The position numbers and the translations under genes are program-made. A stretch of 50,831 bases of DNA, taken from assembly GCA_038259155.1 (NCBI GenBank), contig JBBSPE010000014.1, positions 1 to 50,831 of the forward strand, in the 5' to 3' direction. The number at the start of each line of letters is the position of its first letter. Position 1 is the first letter of the stretch. The notes under the pieces are model-generated. The model saw only the letters and a list, made by a program, of their open reading frames with translations, was not told the origin of the DNA and did not search any database. Below, piece by piece: positions 25,428 to 33,877 of this stretch. This stretch comes from JAABRT01 sp038259155. Lineage in GTDB: Bacteria; Gemmatimonadota; Gemmatimonadetes; Gemmatimonadales; Gemmatimonadaceae.

Positions 25428-26795
25428 ATGATCTGCGGACGACGCGTGCTGAGATGGGCGTGCGTCGCCGCCGTGCTGGCCGTTGGCGTGTCGTGCGCGC
25501 CGGCGATCAGGCCACTCGGCGGGCCCGCAAGTGCTGCGGCCGCACCCGCCGCGACGTCCGCGCCGATGGGGGCGACCGCCGCACGGGTGGTCTTCACTGA
25601 TACCGCGGCAGCCACCCTCGAAACCGGCGATCGCGTGGCCTGGATCGCGCTGGCGGGAGGCGCGACGAGTGTACCGATCACCGGCGTGTCCGGCTTCGAG
25701 GTGCTCGAGGAGGCCGGACGGCGTCGATTGGTCACCGGCCGCGGTGGAGAGAGCTGGCGCGTAGAGCGCCGTGGGAGCACGCTGCGCGTTGTCGGGGGGC
25801 GCAGCGATGCGACGCCGTGGCGCGCTGGCCCCTTCGTCGTGCGCGCCACGAGCGCACGCTCCTTGGTGGAGCACGACGGCCGGCGGTATCGCGGCGAGCT
25901 GTGGATTTCCGCGACGGACAGCGGCCTGCTGGTGGTGAATCGGCTGCCGGTGGAGGACTATCTGCGCGGCGTCGTGCCGCTGGAGCTGGGCACGCGCTCG
26001 GCGGGGGATGCGTCCGCGCTGCAGGCACAGGCCATCGCCGCGCGCAGCTACACGTACGTGCGGGTGCCGCCGGCGGAGCAGATGCCGGCTGGAGGCTACC
26101 ACATGACGGCCACGGTCCTGCATCAGGTGTACGGGGGCGTTGCGGCCGAGCATCCGGTGGTGGATGCGGCGATTGCCGCCACGACGGGGCTCGTGCTGCG
26201 CTACAATGGCGCGGTGGTTGATGGCCCCTATTCTTCGAGCTGCGGCGGTCGATCAGCCGAGCCTGGCGAAGCGTGGTCGGGGACGCAGACCTCCGGCTAT
26301 CTCCGGAGTGTGAGCGACATCGACCCCACGACTGGGCACGCCTACTGCGACCTGTCACCGCGCAACGCGTGGAACGTCAGCTTCAACGAGCCACTGCTGC
26401 GGCAGGCCGTGGTGCGGCATCTCGGCGCTCGCGGTGCGACTGGCACCACGGCGCCAGTGGTGTCGTCCGTCGCAGTGGGTTCGCGGAGCGTCAGTGGCCG
26501 TGTCGCGACGCTGGTGATCCGCACGGACCGCGGGTCCGTCACGCTCACCGGGCGCGACATTCGATCCGCGTTTCGTGATGCGCGTGGCGCGATCCTGTTC
26601 AGTACGTATTTTGATGTGGAACGCGAAACGCGCGTCGGTGGTCGGGTGTCGGGAGTGGTCCTGCGGGGCGTGGGCAACGGGCACGGCGTGGGTATGTGCC
26701 AGTGGGGTGCGATTGGTCGCGCCCGGGCCGGACAGGACGTGCGGACCATTCTTCGGCACTACTACCCCGGGACTGTTGTCGGCTTCGCGGAGTGA
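25428..26795 (+). CDS. SpoIID/LytB-domain lipoprotein
   Basis: A 455-residue predicted lipoprotein: N-terminal signal with lipobox GVSC, then a Pro/Ala-rich linker and the SpoIID domain from about residue 150. The motif DYLRGVVPLE carries E186, aligned with the catalytic glutamate of SpoIID lytic transglycosylases. AIAARSYTY, SSCGGRS and GHGVGMCQWGA follow, all typical of the family. It probably acts on peptidoglycan in the periplasm. The ATG at 25428 gives a good signal peptide; the earlier frame start at 25377 lies within hemL. In a non-sporulating diderm the target step in the wall is not known. Confidence 0.9.
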   Translation: MICGRRVLRWACVAAVLAVGVSCAPAIRPLGGPASAAAAPAATSAPMGATAARVVFTDTAAATLETGDRVAWIALAGGATSVPITGVSGFEVLEEAGRRRLVTGRGGESWRVERRGSTLRVVGGRSDATPWRAGPFVVRATSARSLVEHDGRRYRGELWISATDSGLLVVNRLPVEDYLRGVVPLELGTRSAGDASALQAQAIAARSYTYVRVPPAEQMPAGGYHMTATVLHQVYGGVAAEHPVVDAAIAATTGLVLRYNGAVVDGPYSSSCGGRSAEPGEAWSGTQTSGYLRSVSDIDPTTGHAYCDLSPRNAWNVSFNEPLLRQAVVRHLGARGATGTTAPVVSSVAVGSRSVSGRVATLVIRTDRGSVTLTGRDIRSAFRDARGAILFSTYFDVERETRVGGRVSGVVLRGVGNGHGVGMCQWGAIGRARAGQDVRTILRHYYPGTVVGFAE

Positions 26796-26835
26796 GCGAT
26801 CGTCGATCGCCGAGTACGAAACTTCCGGAGGCTGA

Positions 26836-27840
26836 ATGAAGGATGGCGTGCGAATCGCCGTCGTGGGCACGGGCGCCATCGCGCAACTCACGCACCTGCC
26901 GGTGCTGTCGAAGATGCGTGGCGCGCAGCTCGTGGCCCTGTGTGACAACGATGGACCCAAGGCGCGTGCGCTCGCGGATCGCTTTGAAGTCCCTGACGTG
27001 TTCACGGATCTTGAGGAGATGCTCGACTCCGACGCGCTCGACGCCGTCGTGGTCGCGACGCCCAACCATCTGCACGAGCCCCACGTCCTGAGCGCCCTGC
27101 GCAAAGGGCTGCATGTGCTTTCCGAACGCCCCATGGCGCTCACGGTGCGAGGCGTGGAGCGCTGCCTCTCGGCCGCCCAGAAGGGCAATCTGGTGCTGCA
27201 GGTGGCGCACAACCACCGGTTTCGGTCCGACGTGCAGGCACTCACGCAGTTCCTGCGCAACGGCGAGCTTGGCTCACTCACGTCTGTGCGGGCAGGCGCG
27301 CTACTGGTGGACCGACCCGGAGACGGCTGGCGCGGGCGCAAAGCCGAGGCGGGTGGAGGCGTGTTTCTCGATCAGGGCTTCCCGCTGCTCGATCTCGCGC
27401 TCTGGCTGGCCGACTTTCCCGAGCCGGTGCGCGTGTGCGCTTCGGCCCGCAAGGGAAAGGGCGCCAATGCCACCGAGGTCGCCATGCAGCTGCTGCTCGA
27501 GTGCGCCGGCGGTGCCACGTTCATCTTTGATCTGTCGTGGGATTACGTGGGCGAGCAGGATCGCTGGTGGTTCGAGGCGCACGGCACCAAGGGGTCCGGT
27601 CGTCTCGCGCCCTTGCGCGTGGTCAAGGACATCAACGGCCGGCACATCAACGTCACGCCATCCGGAGCAGCCGCGCGCGAGAGCCCGTTCCTCCAGAGCT
27701 ATCGCGCGGAACTCGCGCACTTCATCGCCATGGTGCAGGGCGACGTACCGCTCAAGCTGCCCCGTGAGCAGCTGCTGGTGCACAAGGTCCTCGACGCGGC
27801 GTACAAGTCGGCCGAGGAAGGTCGCGAGGTCCGGTTCTGA
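26836..27840 (+). CDS. Gfo/Idh/MocA-family protein with catalytic residues replaced
   Basis: Two-domain oxidoreductase fold: Rossmann NAD-binding domain at the N-terminus (VVGTGAIAQ, 9-16) and an alpha/beta C-terminal domain. The family's catalytic lysine in the EKP motif is replaced by arginine (ERP, R98). In the conserved GxHxxD segment the histidine is proline (GFPLLD, P183), with D186 kept. It therefore probably binds NAD(H) and a ligand but may not catalyse the usual sugar or inositol oxidation. A strong GGAGG site lies 4 bases before ATG 26836. Its neighbours are a SpoIID lipoprotein and a DUF4105 membrane protein, so an envelope-related role is possible. Confidence 0.88.
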   Translation: MKDGVRIAVVGTGAIAQLTHLPVLSKMRGAQLVALCDNDGPKARALADRFEVPDVFTDLEEMLDSDALDAVVVATPNHLHEPHVLSALRKGLHVLSERPMALTVRGVERCLSAAQKGNLVLQVAHNHRFRSDVQALTQFLRNGELGSLTSVRAGALLVDRPGDGWRGRKAEAGGGVFLDQGFPLLDLALWLADFPEPVRVCASARKGKGANATEVAMQLLLECAGGATFIFDLSWDYVGEQDRWWFEAHGTKGSGRLAPLRVVKDINGRHINVTPSGAAARESPFLQSYRAELAHFIAMVQGDVPLKLPREQLLVHKVLDAAYKSAEEGREVRF

Positions 27841-27848
27841 TCGCACGC

Positions 27849-29162
27849 GTGCGCAGTGCGCTGACGCTGGTGTTGCTGGCCGTTTTCGCGCTCGCGCGAG
27901 GCGAGCTGGGAGCGCAGCCGCCGGCGCCCGGCGTGGACGCCGCGCTGGACGCGGCGCGCGCCGAGCAGGGCCGCGCACTCGAGATCTCGGTGCTCAGCTT
28001 CGGGAACGGGGAGGTCCTGTGGGAGCGGTTTGGCCACAACGCCCTGGTGGTCACGGACACGGTCAGCGGGCGGAGTCTCGCGTACAACTGGGGCGTGTTC
28101 GATTTCGACCAGCCGAACTTCCTGGCCAACTTCCTCACCGGCGACACGCGCTACTGGCTGGCCGTTTATCCCACCGACGCCATGCTCGCCGAGTATGTGG
28201 ACTTCGATCGCAGCGCGCGTCGGCAGGTGCTCGCGCTCACTGATGTGCAAAAAGCCGCGCTCGCCGAGTACGTGAACTGGAATGCCACCGGCGAAGCGCG
28301 GTTCTACCGCTATGACTACTACCTCGACAACTGCTCCACCCGCGTGCGCGATGCGATTGACCGCGCACTCGGCGGGCTGCTGGCGCGCGAGCTTGCCGAT
28401 GTGCCCGCAGAGCCACGTACCTGGCGCGAGGAAACGGCGCGCGTCACCGACGGCGATTGGCCAGCGTTCGCCGGAATACACGTAGCGCTCGGGCGCAACG
28501 CGGACGATCCGCTCTCTCGCTGGAATGAGAGCTTCATGCCGGGATTGCTGGCCGATCATCTCACCACCCTTCGCGTATCGGATGGCGCGGGTGGAACGGT
28601 GCCCCTCGTGTCGCACGACTCGCTCATTTACGTGGCCCAGCGCGCCCCTGTGCCGGAGCGCGCCCCGTTCCGCGGGTTCGCCGCGCTCGTGATCGGCTGC
28701 TGGTTGGGCGGCGTGGTGTTCTTTCTGGGTTGGCGGTCGGAACGCGGTGGTCGCGCGGCGCTCATCGGCCTGCGGTCGTTCGCCACGCTCTGGTACTTGG
28801 TGGGCGGCGTGCTGGGTACGGCGCTGCTGCTCGCGGGCACGGTGACCAAACATGCGACCTACATGGGCAGCAACGGCTCGCTGTTTCAGGTGCACCCGCT
28901 GCTGCTGGTGCTCGCGGTCTGCGCGCCGTTCGCCTGCGGGAGCGGGCGCGCGGCCGTGCTGGCGGCGCGCCTGTCCATGCTGGCCGCGGCCCTCGCGCTG
29001 CTCGGGCTCGTGCTGCAGATGACACTGTTGTCGCAGGGCTCCGGCGTGGTGGTCGCGGTCACGGTGCCGGTGCATGTCGCGCTGGCCGGCGTGCTGTCGC
29101 GGCGTTTGAGCGGCGGGCGCACGGCACCGGTGGGGCCGGCGGCGCTCGCGGCCGCGGCCTGA
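27849..29162 (+). CDS. DUF4105-domain membrane protein
   Basis: A 437-residue protein starting at GTG 27849 with a signal peptide ending near ELGAQ. The periplasmic DUF4105 (Lnb-like) domain has WERFGHNALVV, YNWGVFDFDQ and FYRYDYYLDNCSTRV. The paired histidine and cysteine suggest a thiol-hydrolase-like fold, which is inference. The C-terminal 150 residues contain four or five hydrophobic helices with a GGVLGTALLLAG stretch. The function of DUF4105 is not established. It follows the Gfo/Idh-like gene by 8 bases and precedes hyuA by 7, in the middle of the collinear run. Confidence 0.85.
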   Translation: MRSALTLVLLAVFALARGELGAQPPAPGVDAALDAARAEQGRALEISVLSFGNGEVLWERFGHNALVVTDTVSGRSLAYNWGVFDFDQPNFLANFLTGDTRYWLAVYPTDAMLAEYVDFDRSARRQVLALTDVQKAALAEYVNWNATGEARFYRYDYYLDNCSTRVRDAIDRALGGLLARELADVPAEPRTWREETARVTDGDWPAFAGIHVALGRNADDPLSRWNESFMPGLLADHLTTLRVSDGAGGTVPLVSHDSLIYVAQRAPVPERAPFRGFAALVIGCWLGGVVFFLGWRSERGGRAALIGLRSFATLWYLVGGVLGTALLLAGTVTKHATYMGSNGSLFQVHPLLLVLAVCAPFACGSGRAAVLAARLSMLAAALALLGLVLQMTLLSQGSGVVVAVTVPVHVALAGVLSRRLSGGRTAPVGPAALAAAA

Positions 29163-29169
29163 CGCGCCC

Positions 29170-31188
29170 GTGAGCGGGCCGCTCGGCGTCAGCGTCGGGG
29201 TGGACGTGGGCGGCACCTTCACCGATCTGGTGGCGGTGCATGCGGCCGGGCATGTCCGCATGGCGAAGGTGCTCACCACGCCGGCCGATCGCTCGGCCGG
29301 TGTCATGCACGCCGTGCAGCAGGCCGCGCTCGACCCTGTGGCGGTGGAGCGCTTCGTGCACGGAACCACCGTGGTCACCAATCTCCTGCTGGAGCGCGCC
29401 GGAACGCGCGTGGTGCTGCTGGCGACGGCCGGCTTCACCGATCTGCTCTGGTTGCGCCGACAGGAACGCGCGTCGCTGTACGACCTCACGCTGCACCAGC
29501 CGGCGCCGTTGGTGGCGCACGGCGACGTGATCGCCGTGCAGGAGCGCGTGGCGCCGCGCTGGATCGACAACGGGCAGCGGCGCGAGGCGCCCGACGAATT
29601 GGAGATCCTGGTTCCGCTCACCGACACGGAGCTCGCGCGCGTGGTCGCGCAGGCGCAGGCGAGCGGCGCGAGTGCGTTCGCCATCGTGCTGCTGCATGGT
29701 TACGCGCATCCAGTGCACGAGTCGCGCCTGCACGAAGCGCTGCAGCGCGCGTGTCCGCAGGCGACGATTGCCGTGTCGCACGACGTGCTGCCGGAGATTC
29801 GCGAGTACGAGCGCACCGCCACCACGGTGGCTGAGGCGTACGCGCGGCCCGCGGTGCGTCGATACATGCAGTCGCTGTCGGGTGCACTGGCTGCGCAGGG
29901 GTTTCCGGCGCCGCGCGTGATGACGTCAGCCGGCGGCACGATTACCGCAGCTCAAGCCGACACGCGCGCCGCGTCGCTCGCGCTGTCCGGGCCAGCCGGT
30001 GGCGTTACCGCAGCGGCCGCGCTCTGCCGGCTGCACGGGGTGCACGACGCGCTCACCATCGACATCGGTGGGACGTCCGCCGATGTGGGGCTCATCGTGG
30101 CCGGCGAACCGCTGATTGAGCGAGGTGGTGTGCTCGACGGCGTGCCCATCGCGCTGCCGCGCGTGCTGGTGGAGACGGTGGCGGCCGGCGGTGGGAGTCT
30201 GGGCCGCGTGGACGCTGGTGGCGCACTGCAGGCCGGGCCTGAGAGCGCAGGAGCCGATCCGGGGCCGGCTTGCTACGGGCGTGGTGGGACGCAGCCCACG
30301 GTGACCGACGCGCATGTGGTGCTGGGACACATTGCGGAAGGGAACTGGGGAGGTGCGGTGCAGATCGAGGGCGGCCTGGCGCATCGTGCCGTGGGCACAC
30401 TGGCGTCGCAGTTGCAGCGCACCGTCCCGGAGACGGCGATGGCGCTCATTGCCACCGCCGACGCGACCATGGCGCGCGCCCTGCGCCGCGTGAGCGTGGA
30501 CCGCGGGCGCGATCCGCGTGAGCTGGTACTCGTCGCGTTCGGCGGCGGTGGACCGCTGCACGCCTGCGGGCTCGCCGAGGCGCTCGGCATGTCGCGCATC
30601 TTTGTTCCGCCGTGGGCCGGCGTGCTCAGTGCACTGGGCTTGGCGCTGGCACCCGAACGACGTGACGGGCTCGCGAACGTCATGCGCCGATGCGACCATC
30701 TCACCGATGCAGAGCTGGGTAACGTGGTGATCGAGCTCGTGCAGCGACTCTCGGCCCACGCGGCCACGCCGCTCACACCGCGCGCGTGGGCACGCATGCG
30801 CTATCTCGGACAGGGGCACGAACTCGACGTGCCGTTCGATGAGTGGCAACGTGAACCGACAGCGGGGCTCAACGTGCTGGAGGCACTTGCGACCCGCTTT
30901 GAAGCGATGCATGCGGAGCGCTTTGGCTACGCACTTGATCGCGTCGCTGAGATCGTGAGCGTGCGCGCCGCGCTCGAGGGCACGTGGTGGCCGCTGGCGG
31001 TCACGCGCGAGGCGCGAGTGTCACCACAGGATTTTGCCGGCCGCGATGACGGGCTCGCGCTCGACGCGGTGGTGTTGGGTCCGGCCACCGTGCACCTGCC
31101 TGACGCCACGCTGCGTGTGTCGGCCGGATGGCAGGCAACGTCGAGCAGCGAAGGCGGCTGGTGGCTGGCACGCACGGAGGACACATGA
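29170..31188 (+). CDS. hyuA: Hydantoinase/oxoprolinase subunit A
   Basis: ATP-dependent amide-ring hydrolase of the HyuA/5-oxoprolinase family, which opens hydantoins, oxoproline or similar rings together with HyuB. It starts at GTG 29170. The ASKHA-type nucleotide motifs are present: GVDVGGTFTDLV at the N-terminus, IDIGGTSADVGLI mid-protein and AFGGGGPLHACGLAEALG near residue 460. The length (672) is normal for a separate A subunit. HyuB is not adjacent but one gene further on, with a uracil-DNA-glycosylase-like gene between. The TGA overlaps the next ATG (ATGA). Confidence 0.92.
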   Translation: MSGPLGVSVGVDVGGTFTDLVAVHAAGHVRMAKVLTTPADRSAGVMHAVQQAALDPVAVERFVHGTTVVTNLLLERAGTRVVLLATAGFTDLLWLRRQERASLYDLTLHQPAPLVAHGDVIAVQERVAPRWIDNGQRREAPDELEILVPLTDTELARVVAQAQASGASAFAIVLLHGYAHPVHESRLHEALQRACPQATIAVSHDVLPEIREYERTATTVAEAYARPAVRRYMQSLSGALAAQGFPAPRVMTSAGGTITAAQADTRAASLALSGPAGGVTAAAALCRLHGVHDALTIDIGGTSADVGLIVAGEPLIERGGVLDGVPIALPRVLVETVAAGGGSLGRVDAGGALQAGPESAGADPGPACYGRGGTQPTVTDAHVVLGHIAEGNWGGAVQIEGGLAHRAVGTLASQLQRTVPETAMALIATADATMARALRRVSVDRGRDPRELVLVAFGGGGPLHACGLAEALGMSRIFVPPWAGVLSALGLALAPERRDGLANVMRRCDHLTDAELGNVVIELVQRLSAHAATPLTPRAWARMRYLGQGHELDVPFDEWQREPTAGLNVLEALATRFEAMHAERFGYALDRVAEIVSVRAALEGTWWPLAVTREARVSPQDFAGRDDGLALDAVVLGPATVHLPDATLRVSAGWQATSSSEGGWWLARTEDT

Positions 31189-31889
31189 GCGCGCGACGTA
31201 CTTCGCGGAATTCGGCCGTCGCCGCCCGCGGCGCGACGCCACGCACGAATGCCTCCTCGGGCTCCCGCATCGTGGGTGCGCCGGTTCCGCCGCTCGTTCC
31301 CGACTCGGGACCCGTACCCGTGCTGTGCGTGGGCGAAGCACCGGGACCGCGCGGCGCTGACAAGAGCGGCGTCCCTTTTTTCGGCGATCGCGCCGGCCTG
31401 CCGCTCTACCGCGCGCTCGTCGCGGCCGATGCCTGCACGCTGCCGCCGCAGCTGGAGACGTTGCCGTGGGACGGTGCCGTGTTTGCCGCCGAGGGGCTGC
31501 GCCCGCTGCTGCGTGGCGTTGCCGTGGGCAATGCATTCCCGTGCTGCCCCACGAACGACGGACAGCGTTTTCGCGCGCCCTCTCGGGCTGAGCTACAATC
31601 GCGCGAAAATCGTGAGCGGTTGAGGCGGGAGCTCGATGCGCTCGCGTCGCGCGGTCTCTCGATTGTGCTGGCGCTCGGCCGTGTGGCGACCGATACCCTG
31701 CAATCAGTCGTCGCGGAACACGTGGAGCGCTGGCCCAACCTGCGGATCGTGTCCGTCCCACACCCGAGTGCACAGGGGCTGCTGTCGGCCGCGCCCGAGC
31801 GTGGGAAAGGGGCGCGCCTCGCCGACCTGGCTGCAGCATGGGAAGCCAACCTCGCGCAGATCGTGCGCGCTTCCCGGGAGGCACCGTGA
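31185..31889 (+). CDS. Uracil-DNA-glycosylase superfamily protein lacking the usual Fe-S cysteines
   Basis: A 234-residue protein of the UDG fold, closest in pattern to family 5 (UDGb): motif 1 VGEAPGPRGADKSGVPFFGDRAG (in part, residues 49-71), NAFPCCP, LALGRVA and the DNA-intercalating-type HPSAQ near the C-terminus. Family 4/5 enzymes usually hold an Fe-S cluster through an N-terminal CxxC and later cysteines. Here only C48, C84, C120 and C121 exist and there is no CxxC, so the cluster is probably absent. The ATG overlaps the hyuA stop with GGAGG 4 bases before it; the earlier in-frame ATG 31128 lies in hyuA. It sits oddly between hyuA and hyuB. DNA repair activity is unproven. Confidence 0.8.
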   Translation: MSARRTSRNSAVAARGATPRTNASSGSRIVGAPVPPLVPDSGPVPVLCVGEAPGPRGADKSGVPFFGDRAGLPLYRALVAADACTLPPQLETLPWDGAVFAAEGLRPLLRGVAVGNAFPCCPTNDGQRFRAPSRAELQSRENRERLRRELDALASRGLSIVLALGRVATDTLQSVVAEHVERWPNLRIVSVPHPSAQGLLSAAPERGKGARLADLAAAWEANLAQIVRASREAP

Positions 31890-33481
31890 CGGCGACCGGC
31901 GCCGGACAGCGATTCGACCCGCTGTCGCTCACCGTCTTCGCGCAGTCGGTGGCCATGATCGCCGAAGAGATGGGCTCACGCCTCGAACGCGCAGCGGTCT
32001 CGCCCAACATCCGCGAGCGTCGCGACGCGTCGTGCGCCGTGTTCGACGCCGCTGGTCGCATGGTGGCACAGGCCGCGCACATCCCGGTGCATCTCGGTGC
32101 GATGCCCGAGAGTGTGGCCGTGGTGCGCACGTTGCAGCCCGTACCCGGCGACGTGTTCCTGCTCAACGATCCTTCGGCCGGCGGATCGCATCTGCCCGAC
32201 ATCACCATGGTGGAGGTGATCGGGCACCGGGTGGACGAGTCGCGCGTGATCGGTTTCGTCGCCGTGCGGGCACACCACGCCGATGTGGGGGGCATGAGTC
32301 CCGGTAGCATGCCGTTTGGCGCCACGGAGCTCGTGCAGGAGGGGCTGATCATTCCGCCGGTTCGCCTTGAGCGAGCGGGCGTGGTGCAGCCCGACATCCT
32401 CGCACTCGTGCTGGCCAATGTGCGCACACCGGCGGAGCGGTTGGGCGACTTGCGAGCACAGCGCGCAGCCTGTTCGGCGGGCCGCGATGCCTGGCGTGCA
32501 CTGGTGCAGCGGCATGGCGACGCGTGGTGTGCCGAGGCCGTGGATGCACTGCTGGACTATTCCGAGCGACGCGTGCGTGCACGTCTCGCATCGCTTGACG
32601 GCGTGCGTGGTCGCTGCGAGGATGCGCTCGAGGGTGATGGCGTGTCCGATGATCCGATCCCCATTGTCGCGACGGTCTCCATACGCAACCAAACGCTGCA
32701 TGTCGATCTCACCGGTACGAGCGGCGCGGTGCGCGGCAATGTGAATGCACCCATTGCGGTGGCGCGAGCGGCCGCGCTCTTCGTGCTGCGTGTTTTGCTC
32801 GACCGGGACGAGGTGCCCGTGAACGACGGGATCGCGCGAGCGCTTGCATTGCACGTGCCCGATGACTGCGTGGCCAACGCGCAACGCCCGAGCGCCGTCG
32901 CGGCCGGCAACGTGGAGCTGTCGCAGCGTCTCACAGACGTCATGCTCTCAGCGCTCAGCAATGCCGTGGCGGGACATGCCGCGACCGTCGTGCTGCCGGC
33001 GCAAGGTCAGGGCACCATGAACAACATCACCATTGGCGCCAGCGGCTGGACATTCTATGAGACGCTCGGCGGGGGGCAGGGGGCCAGCGTGCGTGGTGCG
33101 GGCCCGTCGGCCGTGCATGTCGGCATGAGCAACACGCGCAACACGCCCGTGGAGAGTCTTGAGTGGGCCTATCCGTTGCGGGTACGCGAATACGCCGTGC
33201 GCTGGGGCAGCGGCGGCGCTGGCGCACACCATGGCGGCGACGGCGTGCTTCGCACGTATCAACCGCTCGAAGCCGCGGTGGTCACACTGCTCACGGAACG
33301 CCGGGAACTCGCACCGCGAGGGGCAAACGGTGGTGGGAACGGCGCGCGCGGCGAGAACACGCTCGAGGGCGCGCCCCTGGCCGCGAAGGGGCGTTGGCAC
33401 GTAGCGGCCGACGCGCAAATTCGCCTGGCGACACCGGGTGGTGGCGGCTTTGGCGTGGAGGAGATATCGAATGAACCGTGA
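31886..33481 (+). CDS. hyuB: Hydantoinase/oxoprolinase subunit B
   Basis: Partner subunit of HyuA, about 531 residues. It shows the family pattern DPLSLTVFAQSVAMIAEEMG near the start, SRLERAAVSPNIRERRDASC, DVFLLNDPSAGGSHLPD and VRAHHADVGGMSPGSMP, the latter with the likely metal-binding histidines. The Gly-rich C-terminus with GGAGAHHGGDG is also typical. GTG 31886 overlaps the previous stop (GTGA) and has a GGGAGG site; the ATG at 31838 lies inside the previous gene. This is the last gene of the long plus-strand run. Substrate unknown. Confidence 0.92.
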   Translation: MTATGAGQRFDPLSLTVFAQSVAMIAEEMGSRLERAAVSPNIRERRDASCAVFDAAGRMVAQAAHIPVHLGAMPESVAVVRTLQPVPGDVFLLNDPSAGGSHLPDITMVEVIGHRVDESRVIGFVAVRAHHADVGGMSPGSMPFGATELVQEGLIIPPVRLERAGVVQPDILALVLANVRTPAERLGDLRAQRAACSAGRDAWRALVQRHGDAWCAEAVDALLDYSERRVRARLASLDGVRGRCEDALEGDGVSDDPIPIVATVSIRNQTLHVDLTGTSGAVRGNVNAPIAVARAAALFVLRVLLDRDEVPVNDGIARALALHVPDDCVANAQRPSAVAAGNVELSQRLTDVMLSALSNAVAGHAATVVLPAQGQGTMNNITIGASGWTFYETLGGGQGASVRGAGPSAVHVGMSNTRNTPVESLEWAYPLRVREYAVRWGSGGAGAHHGGDGVLRTYQPLEAAVVTLLTERRELAPRGANGGGNGARGENTLEGAPLAAKGRWHVAADAQIRLATPGGGGFGVEEISNEP

Positions 33482-33493
33482 CGTACGAACCCA

Positions 33494-33823
33494 CTAAATG
33501 TCGTCGTCGTCCGCCGAATCACGCCAGCCGCCCGAGGGGCGCAGACTCTCGCGCCACGCCTCGCTCTCCGGCGCGGCTTCAAAATCGTCGGGCGGACCGT
33601 GGCGCGCGTCCCAATCGGCCGCCGCCCCGGTGACCTCATCGTCGAGCGTCGGCTCCACGGCCTGCCGGTCGCGCCAGCGCACAATCGTGCGCCACGCGAG
33701 TATCGTAAAGATACTCAGCGCCAGCATCGGCAGCGGATGGCGGATGCCCGGCAGCGTGATCAGCAGCGCGACCAGCAGGAGCAGCCCGAACATCGGCGCG
33801 CGTGAACGAAAGAAACGGAGCAT
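33494..33823 (-). CDS. Small membrane protein of unknown function
   Basis: A 109-residue protein with a basic start (MLRFFRSRAP), two hydrophobic helices (about 11-30 and 32-48) separated by a short GIRHPLP turn, then a charged cytoplasmic tail ending in a run of four aspartates. Not recognised. The frame is open for another 1.5 kb upstream, but that part is antisense to the antiporter and Dps genes. ATG 33823 leaves a proper gap to the divergent antiporter gene (33878). It converges with hyuB. Confidence 0.65.
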   Translation of the reverse strand: MLRFFRSRAPMFGLLLLVALLITLPGIRHPLPMLALSIFTILAWRTIVRWRDRQAVEPTLDDEVTGAAADWDARHGPPDDFEAAPESEAWRESLRPSGGWRDSADDDDI

Positions 33824-33877
33824 GATGTCGTACAAGCTACACACTCGCACACCCGACTCAACTCGACGGGCAATGCC

